A stretch of DNA of 64,000 nt from Ectothiorhodospira shaposhnikovii (GCF_016584105.1 NZ_NRSM01000010.1:52432-116431), one strand, 5' to 3'. Shown: positions 27,896 to 39,382, counted from the stretch's first letter. Translations and numbers: made by a program. The notes: generated by a model not told the origin, from the sequence alone.

Positions 27896-29317
27896 TTATC
27901 GGCTCTCCCGGTTATTTTCTTGAATCAAAGCGTCATTTGAAACGCCCGTTTCAAGGAGCTGCATCATTGCCGCCGCCTTGTCCAGGGTTTCCTGATACTC
28001 CTGCTCCATCACTGAACCGGTGGTGATGCCACCCCCCGCCCAGAACCGCAGTGTTCCATCGCTGAATACCAGGGTACGGATGGCAATACTGGTATCCAGG
28101 GTGCCGTCAAAGCCCAGGAATCCGATAGCCCCGCAGTACACCCCGCGGCGATGGGGCTCCAGGGCCTCGATGATCTCCATGGCCCTCAACTTGGGTGCCC
28201 CGGTGATGGACCCTCCCGGAAAACAGCCCCGCAACAGATCGACGGCATCCCGACCCGGCGCCAGCCGGCCAGTCACAGTGCTGACCAGATGATGCACCGT
28301 GGCATAGCTTTCCACCGCGAACAATTCCGGCACCGCCACGCTGCCGACGTCGCAGGTCTTGCCCAGATCATTGCGCAACAGATCCACGATCATCACGTTT
28401 TCCGCGCGATCCTTGTCACTGGTCGCCAGGGCTTCCCGCAGCCGCAGGTCCTCCTCCGGCGTCTTTCCCCGGGGCCGGGTGCCCTTGATGGGACGGGTGT
28501 TGGCCATGCCGTCCCGAAGATGCAGGAAGCGTTCCGGAGAATTGCTCAGGATGGACACCCCGGGGAACCGGAGAAAGGCCCCGTAAGGCGCGGGGCTGAG
28601 TTCGCGCAACCGTCGATACGCGCCCCAGTCATCCCCTTGGGCAGGCGCCTCGAACCGCTGGGCCAGATTGACCTGATAACAGTCACCCTCGCGGATGAAT
28701 GCCTGTACGCGATCAAAGCGGCGGCGGTAGTCACCGGGCGAGAGGTTGGCGCGCAGCGGCCCACCCAGGACAAACCCGCCCCGGGAAGACAGTGAAGGGG
28801 GGTGACTGAACCGCCGCACCAGTGACTCCCAGCGTTCGGCGGTGCGTCGATCCCTGCCCTGCCCCACCAACACGCAGGTGCGCAGATCATGGTCCACCAC
28901 CACCGCCCAGTCATGGATGCCGAGCATCATCTGGGGCAGGGATTCATGATCCCCGGCCAGAGTGGGCAAATGTTCCAGGCGCCGCGCCAGATCATAGCCG
29001 AAGTAACCGACGGCCCCGCCAGCAAAGGGCAGTCCGGCCAGCGGTCGGATGGGCGCCCCCAGGCGTGTGCGCAGGACCTCGAAGGGGTCGGCTCCGGTTA
29101 TCTCCAGCTGTTCGCCTTCCCGATTCCGCACCCGGGTCAGATCCCCATCCGTCACCAGGGTGAGATAGGGGTCTGCGGTGATAATGTCGAAGCGGCCCCT
29201 GGCCTGACCATGACGGGCACTGTCCAGGAAGACGGCCCAGGGTTCCTCATGCAGCGTCTCGAACAGACGGGCGGAATCCTCGGGATAGGGCAAGGGTGCC
29301 AGTGACACGGGGCACAT
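27896..29317 (-). CDS. pabB: Aminodeoxychorismate synthase component I
   Basis: Converts chorismate and ammonia to 4-amino-4-deoxychorismate for folate. The C-terminal chorismate-binding domain has NTRPIKGTRPRGKTPEED with the PIKGT lysine typical of PabB (anthranilate synthases have a different residue), NLGKTCDVG after DLLRNDLGKT, and GGSITGAPKLRAMEIIEALE. 473 residues from ATG 29317, which gives the family N-terminus. No pabA or pabC is adjacent; the glutaminase subunit must be elsewhere. Confidence 0.9.
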   Translation of the reverse strand: MCPVSLAPLPYPEDSARLFETLHEEPWAVFLDSARHGQARGRFDIITADPYLTLVTDGDLTRVRNREGEQLEITGADPFEVLRTRLGAPIRPLAGLPFAGGAVGYFGYDLARRLEHLPTLAGDHESLPQMMLGIHDWAVVVDHDLRTCVLVGQGRDRRTAERWESLVRRFSHPPSLSSRGGFVLGGPLRANLSPGDYRRRFDRVQAFIREGDCYQVNLAQRFEAPAQGDDWGAYRRLRELSPAPYGAFLRFPGVSILSNSPERFLHLRDGMANTRPIKGTRPRGKTPEEDLRLREALATSDKDRAENVMIVDLLRNDLGKTCDVGSVAVPELFAVESYATVHHLVSTVTGRLAPGRDAVDLLRGCFPGGSITGAPKLRAMEIIEALEPHRRGVYCGAIGFLGFDGTLDTSIAIRTLVFSDGTLRFWAGGGITTGSVMEQEYQETLDKAAAMMQLLETGVSNDALIQENNRESR

Positions 29318-29430
29318 CGGATGATGAATCCATGGGAAGATAGTAGGAGACCCGCATTCTACCGAACCCGATGACCGGATTGCGGTCCCTTGGATGCATT
29401 GCCCACGTTTCAGGACAATCACCGCCACCA

Positions 29431-30645
29431 ATGAACAAAAAATACCTGCTTACCGCCGCTACCGCAGCCATCCTCGTGCTGCTCATCCTGCTCCTGTTTC
29501 GGCCGGGCGGCGAAAACGATGCCACCCCGCCCCCCGCCTCCCAGCGCACTCCGGCGACCGTTCCCGTGGCCGTGACACCGATCGTCAGCGGTGACATCAC
29601 TGAATGGGTGGTCTTCACCGGATCCCTGGTGGCCGCCCATCGGGTGGAGGTGGCCACACGGATTGCCGGACGCCTGGAACATCTGCACGTGGATATCGGC
29701 GATGCCGTGGCACCCGGCACCCTGCTGGCGGAACTGGATGACGACGAGGTGGTGCAAAGCCTGGAACAGGCCCGGGCCGAGCTGGCCGTGGCCCGGGCCA
29801 GCCTGGGAGAATCCCAGGCCGCCCTGGCCGCCGCCCGGCGCGCCCTCATCCGCACCCAGGAACTGCGGGCACAACGCATCGCCTCCCAGTCCGAACTGGA
29901 AGCGGCACAGACCGAACTGGATGCCCAGCAGGCCCGAGTGGCCCTGGCCCGTTCTCAGATCGACCAGCGTCAGGCCGCCGTGCGAAACGCGGAAATCCGG
30001 CAGGCCTACACCCGCATCCACGCCGACGCCAAGGCGGAACAACATCCCCAGTGGCTGGTGGCGGACCGTTTCGTGGATCGGGGCAGCATCCTGCAGGCCA
30101 ACACCCCCATCCTGGCCCTGGTGGATCTCACCCCCCTGCGGGCCCGGGTGTTCGTCACGGAACGGGACTATGCCCGTCTGTCACCAGGCCAACCAGTCAC
30201 ACTGACCACCATCGCCTACCCGGGAGAGACCTTCCAGGGCTGGGTGGAGCGGCTGTCACCGGAATTCCGCGAGGCCTCCCGCCAGGCGCGGGTTGAGATC
30301 CATGTCCCCAATGAGGATCAGCGCCTGCGGCCCGGCATGTTCGTGGAAGCCCGCATCGCCACCCGCGCCCTGTCCGATGTCACCCTGGTCCCCGTGGATG
30401 CCCTGGTGGAACGACAGGGCAGATCCGGCCTGTTCCTGGTCGAGGTCACGGAAGCGGGACCCACGGCACGGTTTGTCCCGGTGGACACCGGCATTGAGGA
30501 ACGGGAACGGGTCCAGATCATCAGCCCGGCCCTGGAAGGCCGGGTGGTCACTCTGGGGCACCATCTGATCAGCGACGGGACACGCCTGCGCCCGGTGGAC
30601 CGGGATGAGTCGGAACCGACCCAGGGCGGGAGCACCGAGTCATGA
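29431..30645 (+). CDS. RND efflux periplasmic adaptor
   Basis: Membrane-fusion protein linking the inner-membrane RND pump to the outer-membrane channel. N-terminal anchor helix (LTAATAAILVLLILLLF), lipoyl/barrel-sandwich half-motifs (VEVATRIAGRLEHLHVDIGD and DRFVDRGSILQANTPILALV), a helical hairpin at about 95-190 rich in Ala/Gln/Arg heptads, and a beta-barrel domain. No lipobox cysteine. ATG 29431 precedes the anchor; upstream in-frame codons are not family-like. First gene of a three-gene operon. Confidence 0.92.
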   Translation: MNKKYLLTAATAAILVLLILLLFRPGGENDATPPPASQRTPATVPVAVTPIVSGDITEWVVFTGSLVAAHRVEVATRIAGRLEHLHVDIGDAVAPGTLLAELDDDEVVQSLEQARAELAVARASLGESQAALAAARRALIRTQELRAQRIASQSELEAAQTELDAQQARVALARSQIDQRQAAVRNAEIRQAYTRIHADAKAEQHPQWLVADRFVDRGSILQANTPILALVDLTPLRARVFVTERDYARLSPGQPVTLTTIAYPGETFQGWVERLSPEFREASRQARVEIHVPNEDQRLRPGMFVEARIATRALSDVTLVPVDALVERQGRSGLFLVEVTEAGPTARFVPVDTGIEERERVQIISPALEGRVVTLGHHLISDGTRLRPVDRDESEPTQGGSTES

Positions 30646-33600
30646 ACCCGGCCGTCTTCACCGTTCCCCGTCCCATCTTCACCGCCATGGTGACCGCCAT
30701 CGTGGTCACCCTGGGGCTGATGTCCCTGTTCCGCCTGCCCATCGACCTGATGCCGGACATCACCTTTCCCACCGTCTCGATCATGACCAGCTATGAGAAT
30801 GCCGGCCCCGACGAGATCGAACAGCTCATCACCCGCCCGGTGGAGGAAGCCGTCTCGGCGGTCCCCGGGGTGGAGGAAGTCACCTCCACCTCATCGGAAG
30901 GCTCCAGCAACGTGCGGGTCTCCTTTGGCTGGGGGACCAATCTGGACGCCGCCACCAACGAGGTGCGAGATCGTCTCGACCGCATCATCAACGCCCTGCC
31001 CGAAGAGGCCGGGCGCCCCCTGGTCAGGCGCTTCGACAGCGCCGCCTTCCCGATCATGATGATCGGCGTGGGGGGGAACCTGGACCCCATCGACCTGCGC
31101 CGGCTGATCGACGACCGCATCCGTCCCCGCCTTGAGCGGGTACCCGGCGTGGCGGCGGTGGATGTATGGGGGGGACTGGAACGGGAAATCCGGGTGGAGG
31201 TGGACCCGGACCGGCTCCAGGCCCTGAGCCTGGGCCTGGACGAGATCCGCCAGGCCCTGCGGGACGCCAACGTCATTCACCCCGCCGGCGAGATCGCGCG
31301 GGGCCGCATGGACCTGCGCCTGCGCACCCCCGGCGAGTTCGAAAACCTGAATCAGATCCGCGCCACCGTGGTGGCGGTACGCGACGGCGCCCCCATTCAT
31401 CTGCACCAGGTGGCCGAGGTGCGCGATACCCATCAACGCATCACCCGCATCATCCGCATCAATGACGTCCCCGGCGTGCGTCTGGCCATCCAGAAGCAGT
31501 CGGATGCCAACACGGTACAGGTCTCCCGGGCGGTCCAGGAAGAGATCCTGCGCCTGGACCGGGATTTTCCCCAACTCAATATCGCCACCGCCATCGACAC
31601 CTCGGGGCACATCGAACGCTCGATCCGGAACGTGGGCCGTTCCATTCTCTACGGCGGCAGCCTGGCGGTGCTGGTGCTGCTGTTCTTCCTGCGCCATCTG
31701 CGCTTCACCCTGGTGGCCGCCACCGCCATCCCGGTATCGGTCATCGCCACCTTCGGGCTGATCTACTTCGGCGGCTTTACCCTCAATCTGATGACCCTGG
31801 GCGGACTGGCCCTGGGCGTGGGCCTGATGGTGGACAATGCCATCGTGGTGATCGAAAACATCGCCCGGCGCAGCAAGGAAGAAGGCCTGAGCGCAATAGA
31901 GGCAGCCACCCGGGGCACCGGTGACGTGGCGGCCGCCATCACCGCCAGCACCCTCACCACCCTGGCCATCTTCCTGCCCATGTTCTTTGCCCAGGAGCTG
32001 GCCGGCATCCTGTTCAAGCAACTGGCCCTGGTGGTGGCCTTCAGCCTGTTCTGTTCCCTGCTGGTGGCCCTGACCCTGGTCCCCATGTTGATGGGACGGG
32101 AGGCCACGGTGAAGACCCGCACCACCCCCGGCGGCATCCATCGACTGGGAACCGCGGCCGGTGGCCTGGTACGCGGACTGGAGCGAGGCTACCTGACCCT
32201 GCTGGACCGGGCGCTCACCCATCGCTGGGTGGTCATCGTGCTGACCCTCGTACTCTTCGTCGGCGCCATGGCCCTGATCCCCCGCCTGGGCACCGAGTTC
32301 ATGCCCGCCACGGATGAAGGCCAGCTGCGGGTGAATATCGAGATGGAGCCGGGCACCCGCGTCGAGGTCCTGGATGATGCCGTCCGCCGGATCGAAGCCG
32401 TCATCGCCGCCGAAGTCCCGGAAGTGAGCAGCATGATCGCCAGTGTGGGGGCCTCGGGCTTTCGGGCCACTTCCCCTTCCACCGCCAGCCTGAACATCGC
32501 GCTGGTGCCGCTGTCGGAGCGCAGCCGTTCCACGGAACAGATCGCCACCGCCCTGCGGCGTCAGGTCACGGAGATCCCCGGCATCACGGTGCGGATTCGC
32601 GCCAGCCAGGGGATGATGATGCGTGGCATGGGGGCCGGGCAGGACGGAGAACAGCTGAGCATCGAAGTCCGCGGCTTTGATCTGGAGACCATCGATCTGG
32701 CCGCCCGCGACCTGGCCGTACGGATCCGGGGCATCGACGGCATCACCGACGTGCGCCTGGGCCGGGAAGATGGACGCGTCCAGCAACTGGTCCGCATCGA
32801 CCGCGCCCGGGCTTCCGATCTGGGCATCAGCGTGGCACAGGTGGCCCGCACCCTGGAAACCGCACTGAGCGGCGGCATGGCCGGCCAGTTCCGGGATAGC
32901 GGCAGCGAGACCCGCATCTGGGTTCAGCTACGGGATGCCGAGCACCTGGGTCTGGACGACATCCTCAACATCACCCTGCCGGGCCGGGACGGAGAACCAG
33001 TCAGCCTGCGCAATCTGGTCAGCCTGGAGGCGGCCATTGCTCCGCTGCAGATCGAACGCAAGGAACAGCAACGGGTCAACACCGTCAATGCCAACATCTC
33101 AGGTCGTGACCTGGGGTCCATCGTCGCCGACGTGCGCGCCGAACTGGCGGCCATGCCCCTGTCCCGCGATGTGGAGATCCTGTTCGCCGGCGACGTGGAA
33201 GAACAGCAGCGGGCCTTCACCGAACTGGGTCTGGCCCTGCTGATGGCCATCGCCCTGGTCTACATGGTGATGGCCAGCCTGTACGAATCCCTCCGCGATC
33301 CCTTCATCGTCATGTTCGCCGTCCCCCTGGCCCTGATCGGGGTGGTGCTCATGCTGCTGGTCACGGGCACCACGCTCAACGTGCAGTCCCTGATCGGCAT
33401 CATCATGCTGGCCGGGATCTCGGTGAACAATGCCATCCTGCTGGTGGACCAGAGCGCCCGCCTGCACCGGCGGGAGGGCCTCAAGGTCCGTGACGCGGTC
33501 CGCGAGGCCTCGCGGCGGCGCCTGCGTCCCATCCTCATGACCTCCCTCACCACCATCCTGGCCCTGATCCCCCTGGCGGTGGGTTTCGGTGAAGGCGCCG

Positions 33601-33755
33601 AGGCCCAGGCCCCCATGGCCCGGGCGGTGATCGGCGGCCTGATCAGTTCCACCCTGATCACCCTGCTGCTGATTCCAGCCCTTTACACCCTGTTCCACCG
33701 GGACCGACCCACCCGGCAAACCGTTGACGGACCCTTGACCCATGCCCCAGCCTGA
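30642..33755 (+). CDS. RND efflux pump, inner-membrane subunit (HAE1/AcrB type)
   Basis: Proton-driven trimeric exporter of 1037 residues with twelve predicted helices and two large periplasmic loops. N-terminus [20 protein letters not shown]; proton-relay helix [22 protein letters not shown], where the pair usually written DD is DN, common in this subgroup; TM10-11 region with [18 protein letters not shown]. Overlaps the adaptor stop by four bases. Hydrophobic drugs, solvents or other amphiphiles are likely substrates; specificity is not readable. Confidence 0.95.
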   Translation: MNPAVFTVPRPIFTAMVTAIVVTLGLMSLFRLPIDLMPDITFPTVSIMTSYENAGPDEIEQLITRPVEEAVSAVPGVEEVTSTSSEGSSNVRVSFGWGTNLDAATNEVRDRLDRIINALPEEAGRPLVRRFDSAAFPIMMIGVGGNLDPIDLRRLIDDRIRPRLERVPGVAAVDVWGGLEREIRVEVDPDRLQALSLGLDEIRQALRDANVIHPAGEIARGRMDLRLRTPGEFENLNQIRATVVAVRDGAPIHLHQVAEVRDTHQRITRIIRINDVPGVRLAIQKQSDANTVQVSRAVQEEILRLDRDFPQLNIATAIDTSGHIERSIRNVGRSILYGGSLAVLVLLFFLRHLRFTLVAATAIPVSVIATFGLIYFGGFTLNLMTLGGLALGVGLMVDNAIVVIENIARRSKEEGLSAIEAATRGTGDVAAAITASTLTTLAIFLPMFFAQELAGILFKQLALVVAFSLFCSLLVALTLVPMLMGREATVKTRTTPGGIHRLGTAAGGLVRGLERGYLTLLDRALTHRWVVIVLTLVLFVGAMALIPRLGTEFMPATDEGQLRVNIEMEPGTRVEVLDDAVRRIEAVIAAEVPEVSSMIASVGASGFRATSPSTASLNIALVPLSERSRSTEQIATALRRQVTEIPGITVRIRASQGMMMRGMGAGQDGEQLSIEVRGFDLETIDLAARDLAVRIRGIDGITDVRLGREDGRVQQLVRIDRARASDLGISVAQVARTLETALSGGMAGQFRDSGSETRIWVQLRDAEHLGLDDILNITLPGRDGEPVSLRNLVSLEAAIAPLQIERKEQQRVNTVNANISGRDLGSIVADVRAELAAMPLSRDVEILFAGDVEEQQRAFTELGLALLMAIALVYMVMASLYESLRDPFIVMFAVPLALIGVVLMLLVTGTTLNVQSLIGIIMLAGISVNNAILLVDQSARLHRREGLKVRDAVREASRRRLRPILMTSLTTILALIPLAVGFGEGAEAQAPMARAVIGGLISSTLITLLLIPALYTLFHRDRPTRQTVDGPLTHAPA

Positions 33756-35415
33756 TCGACCCCATCCCCGGCCGGCACGGATCGCCCTGGCGGCGGCCGT
33801 TGCACTGCTCATGCTCGGCGACGGCGCCCAGGCCCGGCAGGAGGCGCCGGCCCATTACACCCCGCCCGGCTGGCTGGATGAGCGGCTGGACGCCCACCTG
33901 CCCGACGGGCTGCTCCCCCCCGATGACCTGCCCATGGTCACACCCGCCCGGGACGGGGACGGTACCCTGCCCCTGGACACCCTGGGGCCGGATGCCCTGT
34001 CCCTGTCGGTGGAACAGGCGGTGTTCCTGGCCCTGACGCACAACCGGTCCCTGGCGGTTCAGCAGCTCCAGCCCCTGATTACCGGCACCTTCGAGGCGGT
34101 GGAACGGGCGGTGTTCGATCCGGTGCTGTTCGCCGAGATGTCCCTGCGTCGGGACGAGACGGTACGCCAGTTCGACCAGCGCCCGGATCTGCCCGATCAG
34201 ATCACCCGCTCCGACCGTGACATCTTCGAGGGCGGCCTGCGCCAGCGCCTGCCCACGGGCACGGACCTGGAGCTATCCCTGCGCACGGTGCGCAGCGAAT
34301 CCACCCAGACCAGCGAACAGTTCACCTCGCGGGCGGGACTGACCCTGACCCAGGCGCTGCTGCAGGGGGCACGCATCGACTCCAATCTGGCCCGTCTGCG
34401 TCAGGCCCGTCTGGATACCCAAAGCTCCCTGTACGAATTTCGCGGCTTTGCCGAAAACCTGGTGGCCGATGTGGAAGCGGCCTACTGGGACTATGTGCTG
34501 GCCAGTCGTCGCACCGCCATCTTCGAGGAATCCCTGGCGGTGGCACGCCGGCAGCTGGAAGAGACCCGCCAGCGCATCCGGGTGGGAGAACGGCCGGAAA
34601 CCGAGGAAACCGCCGCCCGGGCCGAAGAAGCCCTGCGCCGCCAGGGGCTGATCAACGCCCGTTCCGACCAGGCCCGAGCCCGTATCCGGCTACTGCAACT
34701 GATCAACCCCCGGCATGCCCACTGGGGCACCGCCGTCACGCCCCAGGACCGGCCCGATCATCAGGTGCCCGCCATGGAGCCGGTGGACCTGCATCTGGCC
34801 CTGGCCCGGGACCATCGCCCGGACCTGAACGAGGCCCGGCTGAGGGTGCAACGGGGAGAGCTGGAGGTGATCCGCACCCGCCAGGGCCTGTTGCCCCGGC
34901 TGGACCTGTTCATCACCCTGGGCCAGACCGGTTATGCCGCCGCCTTCGGCGAGGCCTGGCGAGAAATCGACGGCCCCGGCTACGACTACAGCGCCGGACT
35001 GCGCCTGGAACACCCCCTGGGCAACCGCGCCGCCCGGGCGGAGTCCCAACGGGCGGGGCTGACCCGTCAGCAATCCCTGGAGGCCCTGGGCAATCTCCAG
35101 CAGCTCACCGCCCTGGACGTGCAGAATGCCTGGTTCGAGGCCAACCGCACCCGGGAACAGATCCAGGCCACCCGCCTCACCCGGGAACTGCAGGAGGAGG
35201 TACTGCGGACCGAACAGGTCCGGTTCCGGGTGGGTACTGGTACGGCCCTTGCGGTCTCCCAGGCCCAGCGGGACCTGCTGGAAAGCCAGCTGGAAGAAAT
35301 TGAATCCCTGATCCGCCATCGCCAGGCCCTGACCGAACTCTACCGCCAGAGCGGCACCCTGCTCCTGCGGCGGGGCATCGAGGCGCCGGGAGCGGAACGA
35401 GTCGAACTTTTATAA
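33742..35415 (+). CDS. TolC-family outer-membrane efflux channel
   Basis: 557-residue outer-membrane factor. Signal peptide (RIALAAAVALLMLGDGAQA) followed by two repeats of the TolC coiled-coil/beta-strand architecture (LSVEQAVFLALTHNRSLAVQQ; AARAEEALRRQGLINARSDQARARI; later VDLHLALARDHRPDLNEARLRVQ). Starts inside the last codons of the pump gene (14-base overlap), completing the tripartite system. A GSG-like or lipobox cysteine is absent. Confidence 0.92.
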   Translation: MPQPDRPHPRPARIALAAAVALLMLGDGAQARQEAPAHYTPPGWLDERLDAHLPDGLLPPDDLPMVTPARDGDGTLPLDTLGPDALSLSVEQAVFLALTHNRSLAVQQLQPLITGTFEAVERAVFDPVLFAEMSLRRDETVRQFDQRPDLPDQITRSDRDIFEGGLRQRLPTGTDLELSLRTVRSESTQTSEQFTSRAGLTLTQALLQGARIDSNLARLRQARLDTQSSLYEFRGFAENLVADVEAAYWDYVLASRRTAIFEESLAVARRQLEETRQRIRVGERPETEETAARAEEALRRQGLINARSDQARARIRLLQLINPRHAHWGTAVTPQDRPDHQVPAMEPVDLHLALARDHRPDLNEARLRVQRGELEVIRTRQGLLPRLDLFITLGQTGYAAAFGEAWREIDGPGYDYSAGLRLEHPLGNRAARAESQRAGLTRQQSLEALGNLQQLTALDVQNAWFEANRTREQIQATRLTRELQEEVLRTEQVRFRVGTGTALAVSQAQRDLLESQLEEIESLIRHRQALTELYRQSGTLLLRRGIEAPGAERVELL

Positions 35416-35425
35416 TCTTTTACCC

Positions 35426-36328
35426 ATGAATCCACTAAACATCCTGCTGCCCACCTTCGCCCTGGTGGTGCTGGGCCATCTGCTGCGTCGTCATGCCGGT
35501 TTCAGCCCGGGTTTCTGGTCGGACCTGGAATGGCTGATCTACTACGTCCTTTTTCCCGCCCTGCTGTTCGGCGCCCTGGCCCGCCGCCCCCTGGAATTGC
35601 AGAGCGCGGCGGGCATGATCTACACCGGGGTCATCTTCATGACGGCAGGAATGCTGCTGGGATACCTGGGGCGATACCTGCTCAGGCTCACGGAAATCGA
35701 GTTCGCCTCCTCATTCCAGTGCGCCTTCCGTTTCAACACCTACATCGGCTTTGCCATCCTCGGCGGGCTGTATGGAGCCGATGGGGTTGCGGTGTTCGCC
35801 ATCCTGGCCGGGTTCATGGTGCCGCTGGCCAACCTTGGGGCGGTCTGGGCCCTGGCGCGCCACGGCAATCAGGGCCTGCTGCGGGAGCTGGCCCGCAATC
35901 CCCTGGTTCTGTCCACCTTCGCCGGGCTGGCCTGGTCCCTGTCCGGCTGGCCCCTGCCGGAGATGGCGGACACCACCCTGCGCTTTCTGGGCGAGGCCGC
36001 CCTGCCCCTGGGCCTGATCGCCGTGGGTGCGGGCCTGCGGCTGGCGGGCCTGGGCAGCCGCCTGCCAGCGGTGACCTACCTGAGCATCGTCAAGCTGCTG
36101 CTGGTCCCGGCCGTCGCCCTGACCGCGGCCACCCTGTTCGGCCTGACCGGCCCGTATCTGGCCTCTGCCCTGATCCTGGCGGCCCTGCCCACCGCATCGT
36201 CCGCCTATATCCTGGCGGTGCGCATGGGCGGAGACGGACAGATCGTCGCCGCCATCATCGCCACCAGCACCCTGGCCGCCGCCGTCACCCTGCCGTTCTG
36301 GATCTACATGGGACGCCTGGGCATCTGA
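35426..36328 (+). CDS. Auxin efflux carrier (AEC) family transporter
   Basis: 300-residue inner-membrane protein with about ten hydrophobic helices, N-terminus ILLPTFALVVLGHLLRR and central FNTYIGFAILGGLYG, characteristic of AEC/BASS-fold permeases such as malonate or malate carriers. It lies 10 bases after the TolC-like gene and could be the last gene of that transcript, although AEC proteins are not part of RND systems. Substrate unknown. Confidence 0.88.
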   Translation: MNPLNILLPTFALVVLGHLLRRHAGFSPGFWSDLEWLIYYVLFPALLFGALARRPLELQSAAGMIYTGVIFMTAGMLLGYLGRYLLRLTEIEFASSFQCAFRFNTYIGFAILGGLYGADGVAVFAILAGFMVPLANLGAVWALARHGNQGLLRELARNPLVLSTFAGLAWSLSGWPLPEMADTTLRFLGEAALPLGLIAVGAGLRLAGLGSRLPAVTYLSIVKLLLVPAVALTAATLFGLTGPYLASALILAALPTASSAYILAVRMGGDGQIVAAIIATSTLAAAVTLPFWIYMGRLGI

Positions 36329-36377
36329 TCCCATGGACTGGCCGGACTCCGACCAATGACATAGAATCAGTTGCACT

Positions 36378-37043
36378 ATGCATAGTCCAAACCACCAGAC
36401 CACCATCACCGGAGCCATCCTTGCCGGCGGCAGGGGAACACGCATGGGTGGTCGGGACAAGGGGCTGATCCCCCTGGCCGGCGGTTACATGGTGGAACGG
36501 GTGATCGACCGTCTGCGGCCCCAGGTGTCGGACATGCTGCTCAATGCCAACCGGAACGAAACCTTCTACGCCGACCTGGGCCTGCCGGTGGTCGGGGATG
36601 ACATCGGCGACTATGCAGGTCCGCTGGCGGGACTGGCCGCCTGCCTGAGGGCCAGTCGGCATCCCTGGGTAGTGACCTGCCCCTGTGATGCGCCACTGCT
36701 GCCGACGGACCTGGTCCCAAGACTGATACACGCCGCCCATGAGCAGGCGACCGACCTGAGCGTGGCCCATGACGGCGAACGCCTGCAACCTCTGTTCGCC
36801 CTGGTACCCACCCGTCTAGCGCAGGATCTGGCACACTGGCTGGCTAACGGAAACCGGAGGACAGGCCGGTGGTTTGAACACCACGGGGCGGCCATTGCCG
36901 ATTTTTCCGACTGCCCCGAGGCCTTTTTGAACATCAACACGCCCGCGGACCAGGCCGAGGCCATCACCCGCCTGGACACACGCCGGGTTTCGCACACGCA
37001 AAGTCATGCAGGCCAGCCCATCGCCGAGGAGCGCAGACCATGA
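36378..37043 (+). CDS. mobA: Molybdenum cofactor guanylyltransferase MobA
   Basis: Transfers GMP to molybdopterin to form the guanine dinucleotide cofactor. Nucleotidyltransferase motif [19 protein letters not shown] at the N-terminus, [16 protein letters not shown] and [14 protein letters not shown] follow. 221 residues. It opens a mobA-moaA-moeA cluster, pointing to molybdoenzymes (for example nitrate, DMSO or formate metabolism) in this organism. Confidence 0.93.
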   Translation: MHSPNHQTTITGAILAGGRGTRMGGRDKGLIPLAGGYMVERVIDRLRPQVSDMLLNANRNETFYADLGLPVVGDDIGDYAGPLAGLAACLRASRHPWVVTCPCDAPLLPTDLVPRLIHAAHEQATDLSVAHDGERLQPLFALVPTRLAQDLAHWLANGNRRTGRWFEHHGAAIADFSDCPEAFLNINTPADQAEAITRLDTRRVSHTQSHAGQPIAEERRP

Positions 37044-38050
37044 ACCAATCGATCCTGCCGCCCCCCCAGTTGATGGACCGCTTCGGGCGTCAGATCACCT
37101 ATCTGCGCATCTCCGTCACGGACCGGTGTGACTTTCGCTGCGTCTACTGCATGGCCGAAGAGATGCAGTTTCTCCCCCGCCAGCAACTCCTCACCCTGGA
37201 AGAAATCGCCTGGATTGCCCAGGCCTTCGTGTCACTGGGCGTCCACAAGATCCGTGTCACCGGCGGTGAACCGCTGGTCAGACGCGGAGTGATGAGCCTG
37301 TTCGAAACCTTGGGCACCCTTGAGGGCATCAAGGACCTGACCCTGACCACCAACGGCTCCCAGCTGGTACGCCATGCCCGTGACCTGCGGGCCGCCGGTG
37401 TCAACCGCATCAACATCAGCCTGGACAGCCTCAAGGCCGATCGATTCCGCCGCCTCACCCGAACCGGCGACCTGGCACAGGTACTGGCAGGCATCGAGGC
37501 GGCCATGGATGCCGGCTTCGATCACATCAAACTCAACAGCGTGATCCTCAAGGGACGCAACGAGGACGAGATCCTTGACCTGGTGCATTACGCCCGCATC
37601 CGGGACCTGGACATCAGCTTCATCGAAGAAATGCCCCTGGGCCTCATCGGCGACCATGACCGTGCCGAAGTCCACTATTCCAGCGACGAGGTGCGGGCCG
37701 ACATAGAAACCAGGCATACACTCATTCCCACCACCGAGCACACCGGTGGACCGTCACGCTACTATCGACTGGACGGCACTTCCATCCGGGTGGGGTTCAT
37801 CTCACCTCACAGTCATAACTTCTGCGACAACTGCAACCGGGTACGCCTCACCGCGGAAGGCCGGCTGCTGCTGTGCCTGGGTCAGGAGCATGCCGTGGAC
37901 CTCAAGCGGGTGATCCGCTCCCATCCCGGCGACCTGCAGGCCCTGACCACGGCGATCCGGCAAGGGATGCAGATCAAGCCCTGGGGCCATGAATTCCAGC
38001 TGGACGCACAACCCGTCATCTTCCGACACATGAACCGCACAGGCGGCTGA
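37040..38050 (+). CDS. moaA: GTP 3',8-cyclase MoaA
   Basis: Radical-SAM enzyme for the first step of molybdopterin synthesis. N-terminal cluster cysteines C30, C34 and C37 in [11 protein letters not shown]-terminal second cluster [23 protein letters not shown]-binding [11 protein letters not shown]. The protein ends in GG, as functional MoaA proteins do. Overlaps mobA by ATGA. Confidence 0.96.
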   Translation: MNQSILPPPQLMDRFGRQITYLRISVTDRCDFRCVYCMAEEMQFLPRQQLLTLEEIAWIAQAFVSLGVHKIRVTGGEPLVRRGVMSLFETLGTLEGIKDLTLTTNGSQLVRHARDLRAAGVNRINISLDSLKADRFRRLTRTGDLAQVLAGIEAAMDAGFDHIKLNSVILKGRNEDEILDLVHYARIRDLDISFIEEMPLGLIGDHDRAEVHYSSDEVRADIETRHTLIPTTEHTGGPSRYYRLDGTSIRVGFISPHSHNFCDNCNRVRLTAEGRLLLCLGQEHAVDLKRVIRSHPGDLQALTTAIRQGMQIKPWGHEFQLDAQPVIFRHMNRTGG

Positions 38051-38053
38051 TCC

Positions 38054-39319
38054 GTGGCCCATACCTCCTCCCTTCCCTCCTGCCGTGATGATCACGATCC
38101 CGACTCCCTGACCCTGGAGCAGGCCCGGAACCGGGTGCTGGCGCAAGTGATTCCGGTCCGGGGGCGGGAATGCCTGATGCTGCGCCTTGCGCTGGGACGG
38201 GTGCTGGCGGAACCGGTCATTGCCGATGCCCCTGTCCCGGCCCACGACAATGCGGCCATGGATGGCTACGCCCTCGCGGGTGCCGACCTCCCCCGGCAAG
38301 GCAAGGCCGCCCTGGACATCATCGGCACCGCCTGGGCCGGGCGTCCCTTCATGAACGCCATCGGGCAGGGACAGTGCGTGCGCATCATGACCGGCGCCAT
38401 GATCCCGCCCGGTTGCGATACGGTGATCATGCAGGAGCACGTGGAAGTCCAGGACCAACGGGTGCATGTGGGTACCGGCCACCGGCCGGGTGAGAACATC
38501 CGGCCCGCCGGGGAGGATATCCACACCGGTCAGACCGTGCTGGCGGCGGGGACGCTCATCACACCGGCCCGTCTGGGCCTGCTGGCCTCCCTGGGCCGGG
38601 TGGAAGTGAGCGTACACCGCCGCCCGCGGGTGGCGCTGTTTTCCACCGGCGATGAACTGACCGCCCTGGGAGAACCACTTCCCCCGGGGGGAATCCACGA
38701 CAGCAATCGCCATACCCTGTCCGGCATGCTGACACGACTGGGAGTGGAACTGATCGACATGGGCGTGGTGCGGGACGAACCCCGGCACCTGCGGGAGGCT
38801 TTCGAAGAAGCGGCCCGCTGCGCCGACGTGCTCATCACCACCGGCGGCGTCTCGGTGGGCGAGGCGGACTTCGTGCGCGACCTGCTGGGGGAACTGGGAC
38901 GAATCAGTTTCTGGAGGGTGGCCATCAAACCTGGTCGTCCCATGGCCTTCGGCCATCTGGGGCAGACCGTGTTCATGGGCCTGCCCGGCAATCCGGTGTC
39001 CGCGGCCGTGACCTTTTACCAGATCGTTCAGCCGGCGCTGCGGCGGATGATGGGCGAGACCGATGTCTCACTGCCGCCCTGCTTCCCGGTGCGCTGCCTG
39101 TCGGATCTGAAAAAACGCCCCGGCCGGATGGAATTCCAGCGGGGCGTACTGAGTCAGGAGGATGGCGAAGAATGGGTGGTCCGGGCCACCGGCTCCCAGG
39201 GCTCGGGGGTACTCAGTTCCATGAGCGAGGCCAACTGTTTCATCGTGCTGGAACTGGAACAGGGGCCGGTGGCGGCCGGCGGCTTGGTCAAGGTACAGCC
39301 CTTTCAGGGGCTGATCTGA
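38054..39319 (+). CDS. moeA: Molybdopterin molybdenumtransferase MoeA
   Basis: Inserts molybdate into adenylylated molybdopterin. GTG start at 38054, three bases after moaA. Segments DNAAMDGYAL, IMTGAMIPPGCDTVIMQE, LFSTGDELTALGEPL, TTGGVSVGEADFV and LPGNPVSAAVTFY are diagnostic MoeA motifs. 421 residues, normal length. Confidence 0.95.
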   Translation: MAHTSSLPSCRDDHDPDSLTLEQARNRVLAQVIPVRGRECLMLRLALGRVLAEPVIADAPVPAHDNAAMDGYALAGADLPRQGKAALDIIGTAWAGRPFMNAIGQGQCVRIMTGAMIPPGCDTVIMQEHVEVQDQRVHVGTGHRPGENIRPAGEDIHTGQTVLAAGTLITPARLGLLASLGRVEVSVHRRPRVALFSTGDELTALGEPLPPGGIHDSNRHTLSGMLTRLGVELIDMGVVRDEPRHLREAFEEAARCADVLITTGGVSVGEADFVRDLLGELGRISFWRVAIKPGRPMAFGHLGQTVFMGLPGNPVSAAVTFYQIVQPALRRMMGETDVSLPPCFPVRCLSDLKKRPGRMEFQRGVLSQEDGEEWVVRATGSQGSGVLSSMSEANCFIVLELEQGPVAAGGLVKVQPFQGLI

Positions 39320-39340
39320 CTCCGCATGACCCAGGCAGGC

Positions 39341-39371
39341 CCCTCTCCCCTTGCGGGGAGGGGTTGGGGTG
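39341..39371. repeat. Hairpin between convergent moeA and the phosphorylase gene
   Basis: CCCTCTCCCC-TTGC-GGGGAGGG forms a near-perfect stem, followed by TTGGGGTGAG. It resembles a dispersed gammaproteobacterial intergenic palindrome and may act as a bidirectional transcript end, though without a U-run. Confidence 0.5.
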
Positions 39372-39382
39372 AGTGAAGCGCT

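Noticed and set aside
30891..32786. 631-codon minus-strand frame inside the RND pump gene
   Set aside because: Antisense shadow; D/H/Q/G-rich with no motifs, while the plus-strand frame is a full RND protein.
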